Shown here: in pieces, positions 1 to 10,565 of the stretch
Numbering within the stretch: the stretch's first letter is position 1
How the letters are laid out: every line of letters begins with the position of its first letter
Assembly: GCA_963971575.1 (NCBI GenBank)
Contig: OZ020622.1
Location: 19,098,879 to 19,162,878 of the forward strand
Source: Liopterus haemorrhoidalis
Taxonomy: Eukaryota; Arthropoda; Insecta; Coleoptera; Dytiscidae
Length of the DNA stretch: 64,000 nucleotides
Reading direction: 5' to 3'
Notes under the pieces: model-generated
Told to the model about the DNA's origin: nothing
Databases searched by the model: none
Seen by the model: only the letters and a program-made list of their open reading frames with translations
Program-made: the position numbers and the translations under genes

Positions 1-420
1 TTTATTTACACATACTGACTCTGATAGAAGTCAGCATTCTAAAGAAGTTATAAAGAAAGAACAGCAGTTTATAATAATGTATCTATGACCAAACTTGAAC
101 TTTGTGGTTCCTTTTCCAGACATTTCACAATTTTACGGTAAAAAATAACTACCTAATTCCATAGATATTTACAAATCTCTTAAATTACAAAATATAAAGG
201 TGTATAAAAGATTCTAGGAACTGATTAAGTTTATAAAAAATTTGAAGATTATAACAAATGTAAGTTTGACATGCAAATAATTTTTCTAACAAATAACAAC
301 AAAAAACTGAGAAAATTAGAATATCAAGAAGGACATCTATATAGAATCCTGGTGTACTAAACAAATATGTAAAAGTAAATCTGGTCTACGTAATATAGGA
401 TATTGAAAAAATTTATATGT
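1..420. other. AT-rich stretch, nothing recognised
   Basis: No coding signature, terminal inverted repeat or tandem structure was recognised here. The downstream edge runs into the mariner remnant, so part of this may be decayed mariner sequence. Confidence 0.4.
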
Positions 421-850
421 TTGCATATAGATGACAGATTGGAAGAATTTCTTCTTGAAGACGATGTTCAATCGACACTGAGCTTGCAGAGCAACTAGAA
501 GTTGACTACTCAACACTCGTTTGTCATTTAAATGCAATAAGAAAGCTCCAGAAGTTCGAAAAATGAGTTTCACACAAACTGTCCGAAGGAGCGATTCAAA
601 ATTGGTACATTATTTACCTTTTCAGTTGGACAAGCAGAAAAAAAATTGTGGTGCATTGTTACAGGCGATGAAAAAATAGATTTATTGCGACAATTCTGAG
701 GTTAAAACATTGGTTAAACGCCGGTCAACTAACATCGAAGCCGCGACACAACATCCACTGCCATAACGTTGTCCTCTGTATCTGGCGAGGTCAGCAAGGA
801 GTGGTCTACTATGAACTGGTACAATCAGGGCAAACTGTGACAAAGTGGTT
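421..850 (+). pseudogene. mariner-family transposase remnant
   Basis: A cut-and-paste transposase of the mariner type (DD34D catalytic family), broken. Reading across frames gives LEEFLLEDDVQSTLS near the start, then CIVTGDEK (the block that carries the first catalytic aspartate in mariners), and near the end GVVYYELVQSGQTVT, a close match to the conserved mariner GVVYYELL region. Several stops and frameshifts separate these blocks, and the C-terminal catalytic half is absent. The sequence stops resembling mariner just before the terminal inverted repeat at 887, so a later insertion or deletion probably removed the rest. Family membership is fairly secure; subfamily is not. Confidence 0.8.
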
Positions 851-886
851 GGTCAGACTATTTGGCCAGTTTTATATATTTCAAGG

Positions 887-1666
887 TATAGTCGGATTGC
901 TGATAGGTGACTGTTCGTTGCTACAAGTATCGATATACAATACTATATGTTTTCTTTGTCTACATCATTATAATTATTTGCATACCCATAGTAACGTATA
1001 GTGACGCAAGTTGACAACTAACCTTCCAAATTATTTTAATAAAAAACAAAGCATTAGAAAGAAACGGCATGATACGTAGATATATTTACTAATTAGAGCG
1101 CGAAAATAAATTCACAGAATTACTCAAACAAACAAAATTATTAATTTTAAGGTAATAATTATAAATAAGGAAAAATTTATTCTCATATGTAAATTTTGGA
1201 TTATACTTTTTTGTATATTTAAATTAAATTTTTATGTTTCCCCTAAGTACAAAGTAATAAAATATTAAGTAAAAATGTATTTATTGATATAATATATTGC
1301 TACAAGTTGTATTTAAATGTTTATTTTTATTAAAAAAAAAATTAGTCACTGTAATGCATGATATCGTCGTCATCGGAACTATGGCTGTCCTTTCTTGTAT
1401 TTATTATTATTGGATTAATATCATCAACAATCCCTTCCCTTTCCCACCATTCATTTATTAAATTTTCGATTTTTTTAAGAGATTTTGCCCAAATTTCACA
1501 ACTAATTTGAAACCATATTTTAATTAATATTTATTACCAGACACTGACAGCTACGACAAATAACAAAAACATTTTTAAAATCGCTGAAAAATGGTATCTA
1601 GATTATTATATGAATGCACTACTTGATACATACATGTAACAGTCACCTATCAGCAATCCGACTATA
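887..1666. mobile_element. 780-bp DNA transposon with 29-bp terminal inverted repeats
   Basis: The two ends are exact reverse complements over about 29 bp, starting TATAGTCGGATTGCTGATAG at 887 and ending with its complement at 1666. TA dinucleotides lie at the ends, which would suit a Tc1/mariner/pogo-type target, but the superfamily is not settled. The interior keeps a minus-strand coding tail at 1342-1530 and is otherwise AT-rich. It looks like an internally deleted derivative of a larger transposon. Confidence 0.75.
1342..1530 (-). pseudogene. C-terminal tail of a transposase (family unresolved)
   Basis: An open frame of about 62 codons ends at a TAA at 1342-1344 and is stopped upstream by in-frame stops near 1531. 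It contains IKIWFQISCEIW, ENLINEWWEREG and a highly acidic end, SHSSDDDDIMHYSD. Such an acidic terminus preceded by a Trp-rich helix is seen in several DNA transposases, but I cannot name the family. It lies entirely inside the 887-1666 TIR element, in antisense, so it is most simply the surviving 3' end of that element's own gene. Confidence 0.5.
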
Positions 1667-2254
1667 ATTGTCAATTTTTGTTTTGTAAAATTTATTCGTT
1701 ATTGTACCTATTTTATGAAATAAAATATTGGTTTCATAATGATAACAGAAATTATAACAGTAAAATAGCAAAATAGAAAGATATGTTTTTTTAATGTTGG
1801 GGGAGGGTGATCAAGCCTATGCGCCCTTTTATCTTAAACAGATTTGTGAATTATGAGTTTTAGAAATGTTACATATAATAAAATTTTATTACAAAATATT
1901 TTAGAAAAACCTAGTAATTTATTTTATTTAAATATATTTTGAGTAAACAAATAATGATTTAGCAATCACGTGACTATGATTATTTTAAATTACATGTTAC
2001 GTTTAGAACTTTTACTTTTTGACATTTCTATACTCGTATTTCGAATGTTAAAATTGTTAGCATCCATTCATAGAGATAATTAAACAAGTAATACATGCAA
2101 AACGAAAGAGTGGCCTTCAATTTCACCTCTTTCATGAAGATAGTAGAGTCCTAAATCATGACAAAATGTAGGACACTTGAAGAAGAGTTAGCTTCTTGTC
2201 CAGGTGCATTTCTTTTTTAACGTAGACAAAGCGCATAGCTTCCCGCATATTAAG
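1667..2254. other. AT-rich spacer, no feature recognised
   Basis: No gene, tandem array or TIR pair was recognised. A short G-rich run near 1798-1806 is the only compositional break. Confidence 0.4.
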
Positions 2255-2357
2255 TGATCGAGAGCGAATTATGCCCCTCCCCCCGTTCTACTATGAAACG
2301 GGAGAGAATTTTTAACCCTGTTCTTTAAGTGTTTAAGAGCGAATATACCCCCTCCGA
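2255..2357. repeat. degenerate minisatellite, left part (split by hAT insertion)
   Basis: Imperfect units containing TTCTTTAAGTGTTTAAGAGCGAA and AAGTGATCGAGAGCGAATT alternate with C-rich segments. The same units resume at 6594 (TCTTCAAGTGTTCGAGAGCGA), directly after the hAT element, so the hAT landed inside a pre-existing tandem array. Units are about 40-50 bp and diverged. Confidence 0.65.
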
Positions 2358-2527
2358 CAGGGACGTAGCCAGAAGGGCACAGGGGGGCATTTGCCCCCCC
2401 CCCCGCTCCAGGATAGTTTACCCTATATAAAATATAATTTAGGTTGTGAGAAGTGTTCTTCACCGGAGGTGAAAAAAAAATTTAAGACATTGAACCGACT
2501 ACTGCTATTGATACCTCGGTATTATAA

Positions 2528-2648
2528 GTGCGTTCGGCATAAGCTAATAATCTACACATTCTCCATAATTTACACATTTACACAAGTCTCTTGTCATGCA
2601 GTTTTGTTTATGCAGAATGTGTAGATTAATAGCTTATGCCGAACGCAC
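2528..2648. repeat. 121-bp palindromic MITE-like element
   Basis: Left arm GTGCGTTCGGCATAAGCTAA is matched by the reverse complement TTAATAGCTTATGCCGAACG near the right edge; the arms span about 36 bp with few mismatches. No convincing target duplication could be fixed, so the class is open. Confidence 0.6.
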
Positions 2649-2732
2649 CTTATGTAATCCAGTTTTTTATAAAAATATTTAAATTCTTCTCACAATATCT
2701 TTGAAGCCTGTTTAGTTGAAAAATTATTTTTT

Positions 2733-4057
2733 ATGATTCAACAATCTATTCCCTGTGAACAGCACGGATTTTTCAAGGGTAGATCGGTCTTGACTAATAT
2801 GGTGCCTTTTGTTCAATATTTAAGTGAGTCTGTTGATCTTCGGCAACAGGTCACTACAATATACACTGATTTCTCTAAAGCATTTAACAAAGTTCATCAT
2901 CCAACATTACTACTCAAACTAGAGAAGTTTGGAATAAGTGACGATCTGTTGCGGTGGATTGAGTCATACATTTTCAATCGCACTCAATTTGTTGTCGTAA
3001 ATAATTTTAAGTTTCCCACAGTTCATGTCACATCAGGTGTGCCACAGGGCTCCCATTTAGGGCATCTGTTATTTTCGATATTTATTAGTGACATCGGTAC
3101 ATGTTTTAAATATTCGAAACATTTATTATATGCTGACGACTTAAAGTTATTGAAATGTATTACAAAGATTGAACATTGTTTAGAACTCCAAGATGACTTG
3201 AACAGGCTTTTTGACTACTGTACTATTAACAAACTAACATTGAATCCAAAAAAGTGCAAGGTAATGACTTTCACAAGAATCATTAATCCTCTTAAACACA
3301 ACTTCACTTTAAATGGTTTGCCTCTGCAACTGGTATCAGAAATCAAGGACCTTGGAATCATCTTGGATGCTAAATTAACTTTTGATCAACATGTCCACTT
3401 TATTGTCAAGAAATCTCTCAGAAACTTGGACTTTATTTTCAGTCACGCGAGTTTTTCAATCATCGGGCGCTTATTTTTATATTCAATAGTTTAGTGAGAA
3501 GCACACTAGAACAGTGTTTCTCAACCATAAACGCACCACGGACCAGTATAATATATAATTTTATAACGCGGACCTCTAATAATAATTGTTGGTTTATTTT
3601 TTGCAAGAAAATGATAGATAATGTGCTACTAAATACATTTATTTTATTTGTAGAAAATCACAGGAAGTTTACAGAAAATAAACAAAATACAAATTATTTA
3701 CATAAAAATGTGCATAATTTTTTTTAAATAAAACTGGATAAAACACATATAAAAACTTTCGCGGACCACTAAAATTTTTCTGGGGACCACCTGTTGAGAA
3801 ACATTGCACTAGAATATGCTACCCCAATTTGGAATCCTCGATATAATATATATATTGACCAAATTGAAAAAGTTCAAGAGAAATTTATTGATAAATTAAA
3901 TTATAGGTTTAACAGACAATTGCATTTCCGCTCATACGATGAAAATTCAAAATTCTACAAGATGCAAAGTCTGCGTGACAGAAGAACTATCCATGATCTA
4001 GCTTTTTTATATAGAATATTAAATAATGAACTACCACAACCATCGTTACAACAGTAA
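2733..4057 (+). pseudogene. non-LTR retrotransposon reverse transcriptase (Jockey/CR1-like), 5'-truncated
   Basis: This copies retrotransposon RNA into DNA at the target site. The fragment enters at the RT fingers (HGFFKGRSVLTNMV), then YTDFSKAFNKVHHPTLLLKL, VTSGVPQGSHLG, the catalytic YADD box (LLYADDLKLL) and the thumb (LNPKKCKVMTF, IKDLGIILDAKLTFDQHV). A frameshift occurs near 3480. The C-terminal part continues after the MITE at 3512-3806 as YATPIWNPRYNIYIDQIEKV and ends near 4057. The 3' UTR carries a short hairpin (GGAACCATCTACTAAGATGG at 4788-4807) and an (AAAT)n tail to 5000. It inserted into the hAT gene; the 5' part including the endonuclease is missing. Dead copy. Confidence 0.9.
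3512..3806. mobile_element. 295-bp hAT MITE inside the LINE
   Basis: Ends CAGTGTTTCTCAACC and, at the right, GTTGAGAAACATTG form terminal inverted repeats, and the flanks carry the identical 8-bp duplication CACTAGAA (3504-3511 and 3807-3814). Inner ends contain the GCGGACCAC/GACCAG-type motifs shared with the elements at 31827 and 33050. No coding capacity. Confidence 0.92.
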
Positions 4058-4287
4058 TCTGGGCATAAATTCTCCAATCGCTAGAATATCAACTTCTTTT
4101 AATAGAGTCAACCCAGATCTGGACATTTTTTCCTGTTCGCTACATTATGTTAAAAAAACATTGTCTAGATAATTGAATCAATTTATTTGTACACACTTGT
4201 TTTGTTTTTTGTTTTTTTTTTTTTTTAATTAGGTAATTATTGTATATATGTATATGTACCTATATTTTTGTACTGTTTATATTCTGT

Positions 4288-4752
4288 GTGGAGATGGTCG
4301 TGTCCGTAGTGAATATAAGTGGAAAGGTTGTACGGGTGTCGGACATAAATGAAAACAACTATCTACAGCTGACCAGTTTCGGAATAGTTTATTCCTTCAT
4401 CAGAGCTGCTACATACAGGAGAATCGAAATACAGTATAAATGTACATAGTATAACAATAAATGAATATAATAATAATATAAGTATAACATTGTAAACCAT
4501 ACCTGAGATAACAGTGTTAAGTGTATTGGTGAGGTAGATAAAAACGGGTCATTATATAAAAAAAAATTGTTGAAATATAAATAAATAGATAAATAAATAA
4601 TGTAAAACGAAGTCAAAGATTAAAATGAACGATACAACAAATTAAAATGTGTTTTAAAAAAATAATAATTATTCTTTCAAAACTATTCCGAAACTGGTCA
4701 GCTGTAGATAGTTGTTTTCATTTATGTCCGACACCCGTACAACCTTTCCACA
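4288..4752. mobile_element. inverted-repeat element in the LINE 3' UTR
   Basis: About 80-90 bp around 4313-4395 reappear in reverse complement at 4677-4752 (for example GTCGGACATAAATGAAAACA on the left). A 12-bp direct repeat TTTATATTCTGT brackets the pair at 4276-4287 and 4753-4764, and could be a target duplication. The left arm carries a hammerhead-like motif on the minus strand (4376-4403). The interior is AT-rich and non-coding. Class uncertain; a Penelope-derived or foldback origin are both possible. Confidence 0.65.
4376..4403 (-). ncRNA. hammerhead-ribozyme-like motif
   Basis: Minus strand reads CTGATGA, one extra A, then GGAATA-loop-TATTCC as a hairpin, then GAAAC. This is the order of the hammerhead core (CUGANGA, stem II, GAAA). 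The single extra base after CUGAUGA is not canonical, and stems I and III were not established, so activity is unproven. Confidence 0.3.
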
Positions 4753-4826
4753 TTTATATTCTGTATTATTCGTGTTAACCTGTAATTGGAACCATCTACT
4801 AAGATGGTTCTGTTGGTTAACCTACT

Positions 4827-5000
<174 letters not shown>

Positions 5001-5055
5001 TTTGCTACATTGCCAGTATCGACTTGTACGGCAGAACGGTCGTTTTCAACACTTA

Positions 5056-6130
5056 TGGTGCGATTATGGTCATTTCAATTAAATATTTAAGCTCTTTAAA
5101 TGTGAAGGTCACAGGCTTTAGCGTGAAATGCAATTACGGTCACCATTTAACGTTAAATAAATCCTTAAATTTCTCTTTAAGCTATAGCCAGATATATGTC
5201 TCCATAGCGCTAAATTTGAGGTTGTGTTTGACACTGGATCAGACTGTAACGTTTCCCGAAATTGTATTTAAAGTTAAACATTTTTATTTACAAGAAAATG
5301 GAATTGATCCATGTTTTAGTTCATTTAATTGCCGAAGAAGATGACAACAGGTAATAAAAGATAAATTTATAAACATTATAAATAATCAAAAATATGTACT
5401 TTGTATTTTTAGGAATAATCTTCGCATAGAACGAAGATTTACAAAAGACACAGAAAATCCATTTGAAATGGCTAATGAGAGTTTTAGACATTTTTTTCGG
5501 CTGTCAAAAGAAATGATTTTCTTCGAAATTTTGCAACCACTACATAATGAACAACCTACAATGCAAGACGAACTTCCACTACATCTCAAAGTGTTAGGAA
5601 CTATCAACTTTTTGGCAACTGGTTCTGATCAAAAAGCTGTGGGGAACTCCATTTTTAATTGCATGAGCCAGAGTAGTTTAAGCAAAGCTATAAACCAAGT
5701 ATGCAGGCTCATTACGAATCGCTTAAGCCATGTGTGTGTTATTTTGTATGAAAATTACCTATGAACATGCATTTTTATCTTAAAATTATACTTTTACTAT
5801 TTATTATTTTTGGGTAAATATTGTAAACATGGTTTAATAAATCATGTACTTTGAATTCATTTTACTATGTATTTTTTTGTTTTTTCTTCAATAAATAAAG
5901 ATTTTAAGTTTTTGGTTATATCAGAGATGCTCAGTTGATCAATGCTCAGTTGATCAATGCTCAGTTGAACGTTACTTAATTAGCCTCTAACAAGGGCACA
6001 ATTCTGTAGCTGAAGTATTTAAATTTAGTTGACCACAATAGCAAAATTTTAAATAATTTAACAGTTTAAGTTAAAGATTCATTTAGCCTTAAATTCTGTA
6101 AGATTTACATGTTGGACCATAATCGCACCA
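5056..6130 (+). mobile_element. PIF/Harbinger element, internally deleted
   Basis: Ends TGGTGCGATTATGG and CCATAATCGCACCA are inverted repeats flanked by the 3-bp duplication TTA (5053-5055 and 6131-6133), the expected Harbinger target. It is 1075 bp, too short for the usual two-gene autonomous element, and carries only the N-terminal part of the transposase. A tandem TGCTCAGTTGATCAA repeat lies at 5929-5965. Confidence 0.92.
5298..5764 (+). pseudogene. Harbinger (HARBI1-like) transposase, N-terminal part, two exons
   Basis: Exon 1 (5298-5350) starts MELIHVLVHLIAEEDDN; a 62-bp intron with GT and AG borders (5351-5412) follows; exon 2 (5413-5764) continues in frame to a TGA/stop after 134 residues in total. 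The product has FRHFFRLSKEM and LGTINFLATGSDQKAVGNSI, typical of the N-terminal helix region of PIF/Harbinger nucleases ahead of the DDE core, and then ends at VILYENYL. The DDE catalytic domain is missing, so it cannot cut DNA. The frame itself is unbroken, which is unusual for this window. It could make a short protein only if still transcribed. Confidence 0.85.
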
Positions 6131-6426
6131 TTAAATACCTAAAGTCATATTTAAGAAACACAATGGAAGAAAAAAGGTTAAATGGTTTGGCATTATTATA
6201 TATTCATCAAGATATTAAAATAAGTCCAGATGAAATACTTTCTGAATTAATAAAGAAGCACAGGCGAATTAATTTTATATTGTAATATGTACGATATATG
6301 TATGTTAATAAATAATAAATTTGTTTAATTTCTTAACTTTACCGTTGCTCAATGAAACATAATATTTTATAGTTGGTACGACCTATCTTCGATTCAAATG
6401 ACACAGTAATAATGTTTAAATTCAGT

Positions 6427-6455
6427 TTCATGAAGGTTCAAAAAAGAACCGAAAC
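6427..6455 (+). ncRNA. hammerhead-like motif, degenerate
   Basis: TCATGAAGGTTC, a run of A, then GAACCGAAACG: the hairpin GGTTC/GAACC followed by GAAAC is intact, but the CUGAUGA box is changed to TTCATGA. It lies in the right arm of the hAT at 2358-6593. Confidence 0.2.
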
Positions 6456-6593
6456 GTTGGGCTAAATAATATACTACAAAAGACCTAGAACGCTGTTATT
6501 TTCTACCCAAGCCATGTAATTATGGTCGTACCGACCAATTTAGAATAATTTGTTATTCCCCCCCCCCAAGTTGAAATCCTGGCTACGTCCCTG

Positions 6594-6760
6594 CCCTCCG
6601 ATCTTCAAGTGTTTGGGGAACCCCAATTTTTCAAGTATTCGACAAAGTATTTCTAACCCTGTTCTTCAAGTGTTCGAGAGCGAATTGCTATCCCCCGCTC
6701 TTCAAGTGTTCTTGATAGAATTTCTGTCCCAAGTTTTTAAGTATTTGGGAGTTATTACCC
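6594..6760. repeat. degenerate minisatellite, right part
   Basis: Continuation of the array at 2255-2357 after the hAT. Three or four units of the type TCTTCAAGTGTT plus C-rich linkers (CCCTGTTCTTCAAGTGTTCG, CCCCGCTCTTCAAGTGTTC) are visible. Confidence 0.65.
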
Positions 6761-6837
6761 TTTATTATGTAAAGAAATATTTATTGAATTTTTATTATTT
6801 GTTTAATCATCTCATATTTTTAGCCTAGTTTACGAGC

Positions 6838-7040
6838 TTCGACATTAATAAGGTCAGTTAGTTATATTACGTCTCCGACTTTATTTAAAATAATATCCAG
6901 GTCATCTGCATACCTAAAAACTCGTGGTACCCATTGAGCTGTAGACCACGGTGGTCGGTATCTTGAACTTTTCGCAACACTATCTCCAGCATGAGGTTAA
7001 ACAACAATGGTGAGGCGGCATCTCCTTCTGCGGAACTATC
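6838..7040 (-). pseudogene. LINE reverse transcriptase fragment
   Basis: Minus strand gives GDAASPLLFNLMLEIVLRKVQ (20 or so residues around the conserved GD-SPLLFN block) and, after a one-base shift, RYADDLDIILNKVG with the catalytic YADD. The fragment covers RT motifs 4 and 5 only. The clade is unresolved, possibly RTE or R2-like by the spacing of GDALSPLLFN and YADD. Confidence 0.8.
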
Positions 7041-7459
7041 ATGATTGTATGATTTTTATTTTTATCACTCAATACTTTTGATGTGTGAATTTTTACATGT
7101 TATAATCATTTTTTATTTATATGAAGCTTAAGACAACTGTAATATTTACATTCGGCCCTAGTTAATATAAGTCATAGATAATAAGACCTCAATTTTTAAA
7201 GTGTAGTAAAAAAAATTATACTAGTAGAAAAAGTTTACCGTCCAATTGATATAACAGTAGAAATAGGAAAAAATATTCACTCAGATTTTTGGACAGAACG
7301 TATATTTCAGTAACACAACGTTTCGCCAACTAATTGATAGCTTCCTCAGGTGCTACAAAGAACATTTAACTATCGTGACATTCTTATAATTTAATACAAA
7401 ATTTATTTACCCATACTAATGTTACGTTATTCTAACATCATAAACATCATCCATCACAG
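7041..7459. other. AT-rich stretch with one hammerhead-like motif
   Basis: No coding signal. It contains the minus-strand motif at 7320-7349 described separately; the flanking TTTCAGTAACACAACG also occurs in related form near 21230. Confidence 0.35.
7320..7349 (-). ncRNA. hammerhead-ribozyme-like motif
   Basis: Minus strand reads CTGAGGA, AGCTATCAATTAGTTGGC (weak hairpin), then GAAACG. The order matches the hammerhead core with G at the variable position, but stem II is poorly paired. Probably a decayed copy. Confidence 0.25.
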
Positions 7460-7777
7460 CAGAAGCGGCTTTAAGGGGGGGGGGGGCGAGGTCGGGCGAC
7501 CGCCCAGGGCGCCAGGCCAGGAAGAAATCAGGTGGACGGTCAGGTCATCACTTGTATTTTAAAAAGTGAGGTCCTTTTTTTGCTTTTCACTGGGATCTAG
7601 GAGGTGAGGACCTTTTTGTTTTGCTCTTCACTTGGATTTGGAAGGTGAGGACCTTTTTTTTGCTCTTCACTTGGATCTGGAAGGTGAAGACCTTCTTTAT
7701 ATAGAGTAATTATTTTTTTTTATGAGGGTGGCAAAAAATCTCGCCCAGTGCGCCAGACTTGCTAAGGCCGTAGCTCT
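7460..7777. mobile_element. hAT-type MITE with internal 40-bp repeats
   Basis: Starts CAGAAGCGGCTTTAAG followed by a G-run and ends TAAGGCCGTAGCTCT, a diverged inverted pair. Inside are three or four about-40-bp units, each with TTTGCTCTTCACTTGGAT and GGTGAGGACC. The target duplication is not preserved. Same internal repeat as at 11449, 18280, 25841, 35233, 50149, 50793 and 59820. Confidence 0.6.
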
Positions 7778-7956
7778 TATAGTTCTCGAGATAGCAATGA
7801 ACACCCTGTATAACATAATTTTAAATAATTAATATTTTCTGAACGTATGTGTATTATTTATCTTGTTTTATTTCAATACCTTATCAACACATACCTTTTA
7901 ATATTAAAAAAATATCACTGGCTAACCCAGTTACTACGCCCATACCCTAGTTGTAT

Positions 7957-9770
7957 CTTTTTAGGGTTTTGTAAGTATGACCACCAAAAAAACCTTTCAA
8001 CGTCACACTTGTGTCTATCTGTCTGTCTGTCTGTACGGTAGAAATTGTAGCCAAACGGCTTAACATAGAAAGTTGAAATTTGACATGCTTATACAACTCT
8101 TTGACCCACATATAGGAAAAATACTGAGAGTTCAAAAAACACGTCCCAAGATAAATATAAACAATTATGTATTTAATAAATAAATAAATATTTTGTTAAA
8201 TTTTTGAGTGACATGCCAGATGAAACCTCTTGTGCGTGGATCAACAAGCAATTTTTTATTTTTTAAAAATAATTTTTTTGGTAAAAATCATAGGTAAAAT
8301 ACATTGATTTGAACAGGAATCATACGAGAGAAATTTTCGATCCGATTGCGTTTTTGAAAAATATTGCATTTTTGTGTTTTTGACAAAAAAAATTTTTTTT
8401 ATATTAATGGCTAAATTATGGCTAATAATGTTATGGATTTTATGTATTTATGGCTAAGTTAGTGTGAGTCTTTTTTGAAGTTAAAAATATAATTTAAAAA
8501 AATTAACACCTGAGGACCGAGTTTTGAACACCACACTACACTCTACATTGTAGAAGGTAGTGTGTAGTGTTCAGTTATTTTACTAACCTATATTTTTATT
8601 ACTATACTATATTTACATTACTTATACGTTGTGATTCAACTTTTTGTTTTTAAGGGTGCGCACAACCGTACAGTTTCTTATACAAGACTAACAACCTGAA
8701 ATAAAATTAGTAACAATCTATATATCAAAATTTTTAGCGAATTTTTATCTATCTAATAGGATATTTTTAATTGTAAAAAGAACTGTCATGTAATTGTAAA
8801 TAAACAAATTGCGTTATAGACGCCATCTTGTAAACCATTCGACGCATATTTGTCTACCATGCGGAAAATTGTAGCTAAAGCTTCATACTACAAATATGTT
8901 TGGAGATAATTTTTTCTATTGTGAAAATAACTTATAGTTACTGTACTTGGTAATCTACTTTTGCCGCCACCTCGAATCTGCCGCGGTTCTTAATATAGGT
9001 GCTGCGGATAAAAATGATTTATTTTATGTAAAGAATACTTGTACCAAGTGGCATTTCATTATCATCAAGTATAATATTTTTCGACGAAGGCTCTAAATTA
9101 TAAACAATCATGTCGAAAAAAATGTTGACGTATTGTTTGAACATTTCTACACAAAACTATATAAATATAAAAATTATTTGTAAAGCACAAATATATTTAA
9201 AAAATTGCAGAACATTGTTGTGTGATACCTATTATTAAGTTATTGACCAATAACATTTTTGCAATAATTTTTTCTACAATTAAAAATATCCTATTAGATA
9301 GATAAAAATTCTGTGCAAAATTTGATGTATAGATTGTCACTAATTTTATTTCAGTTTGTTAGTTTTGTATAAGAAACTAATAATCTCTGGGGGTTGTACG
9401 TAGCGTTAAGGTATCAAAGAGGAATAAATCATTTATCAAATCAAATAACACATTGTTAATAGTGAGAAATACGTTTCTGAAATTGAAAAAGCCCTTATTA
9501 ATCTAATGAAGACTTGAATACGAAGCAAATGCAGAAAAAACGCTGGGACTTTTGACAAATTGTTTAAATTTTGTTTCAAAAATTAAATGAAATCTCTTAG
9601 TACTCAAATAACGAATAAAAATTATTAACATCAAATGATTTTGATGTGATTATAAAACAAATATTCATAGACATTCAGTATTATGTTGACTTCTTACACT
9701 AATTAAATATCTACAGAATCCTGAAATGTGTGAAAATTCATACTTCACATCAATTTTTTTAAGATTGCTG
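7957..9770 (+). repeat. dispersed repeat family A, copy 1 (split)
   Basis: Begins TTTTAGGGTTTTGTAAGTAT, then a short TCTGTCTG run, ACGGCTTAACATAGAAAG, ATACAACTCTTTGACCCACA, ATTTTTGATC/GATCCGATTGCG blocks, TGGCTAAATTATGGCTAATA, and ends after AATCCTGAAATGTGTGAAAA. The same blocks in the same order occur at 12622-14735 and reversed at 45060, 48800, 54490 and 57960. Both ends carry AGGGTTTTGTAG-like sequence in opposite orientation, so a non-autonomous DNA transposon is likely, but there is no coding region and the class is unresolved. Interrupted at 8655-9405. Confidence 0.75.
8655..9405. mobile_element. 751-bp element with long (about 130 bp) inverted repeats
   Basis: The left 130 bp (GGTGCGCACAACCGTACAG, then ACTAACAACCTGAAATAAAA, then TTTTTATCTATCTAATAGGA) recurs in reverse complement before 9405. 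TTAAG flanks both sides (8650-8654 and 9406-9410). It interrupts repeat family A, whose sequence continues cleanly at 9411 as GTATCAAAG. No coding region. A partial second copy is at 25820 plus 28336. Superfamily unknown. Confidence 0.8.
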
Positions 9771-10560
9771 CAATAATATATTTCTTTTGTGTAAATCGCA
9801 TTTGGTTCGCAGCGCTATCTACTCACCTCTTATTTGAAACAGACTATAAGCATTAGAGGTTATAGAATAGGTCTCTCAAGTTAAGAGATACTACAAAAAA
9901 ATTAAATACCAAATACTACTTCTAATACAAACCTAACAAAAAATGCATTAAAACAACATGGTTTATTATTATCATAAAAACTGGCAAAAAAACTTAAAAA
10001 CAAATTAACAGTAATAATTTAATGAATCGCAAAGTTAAAAACAATAATTTATTAATTGCAATTATTATAATTTAGCAATATTTCAAAGTAAAAAATCACC
10101 GTTAAAATATAGGACAAAAAACCGTTTAAAAATAATAATGAAAACATTTCGAAATTTTAAAATATCGGTCTTAAAACGAAATCGTTTGTGTGCTAATTTA
10201 TTTTGGGTTTGAATTTTACGTGTTTAGAAACAAAAGAACTTTCGTTTTCTTTAAATAATTAGTGAGTAGTAATGACAGAGTTAGTATTGTGTCATTATGA
10301 CCTAACTACGTACACAGTACTGCAATTTGAGCTTGCATCAGACAAAACTTAATGCATCGTGCAAAATATTTAATATTTCTGGTTTATATAATAAAAATCA
10401 TAGGAATTTCAACAGTATATTGATCATTACATTTAGAAAATATTTGTTATATTAATATGAAAGTTTTAATTATTTATTTCTTCAGTTAAGATCACTGATC
10501 AAACTTTCGATATACTTGAAATAATTAATTTAATTAGGATGCTGGATAAAACCACACGTG
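9771..10560. other. AT-rich stretch, nothing recognised
   Basis: No coding signature or TIR pair identified; poly-A and poly-T runs only. Confidence 0.35.
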
Positions 10561-10565
10561 CAGTC

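Larger units (their letters stand above)
5001..6285 (+). pseudogene. hAT transposase C-terminal dimerisation domain, split by Harbinger
   Basis: The segments 5001-5055 and 6134-6285 join in one frame of 69 codons when the Harbinger element and one TTA copy are removed. The left segment gives LPVSTCTAERSFST, the diagnostic hATC signature; the right gives LRNTMEEKRLNGLALLYIH and ends HRRINFIL followed by TAA at 6283-6285. This resembles the ZMYM/TTF-type hAT transposases. Everything upstream was replaced by the LINE insertion whose tail ends at 5000. The domain mediates transposase dimerisation in intact relatives. The preserved frame suggests the Harbinger insertion preceded much decay of this segment. 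Confidence 0.9.

Noticed and set aside
2269..2463. Gly/Pro-rich minus-strand frame
   Set aside because: Arises from the C-rich minisatellite and hAT left end.
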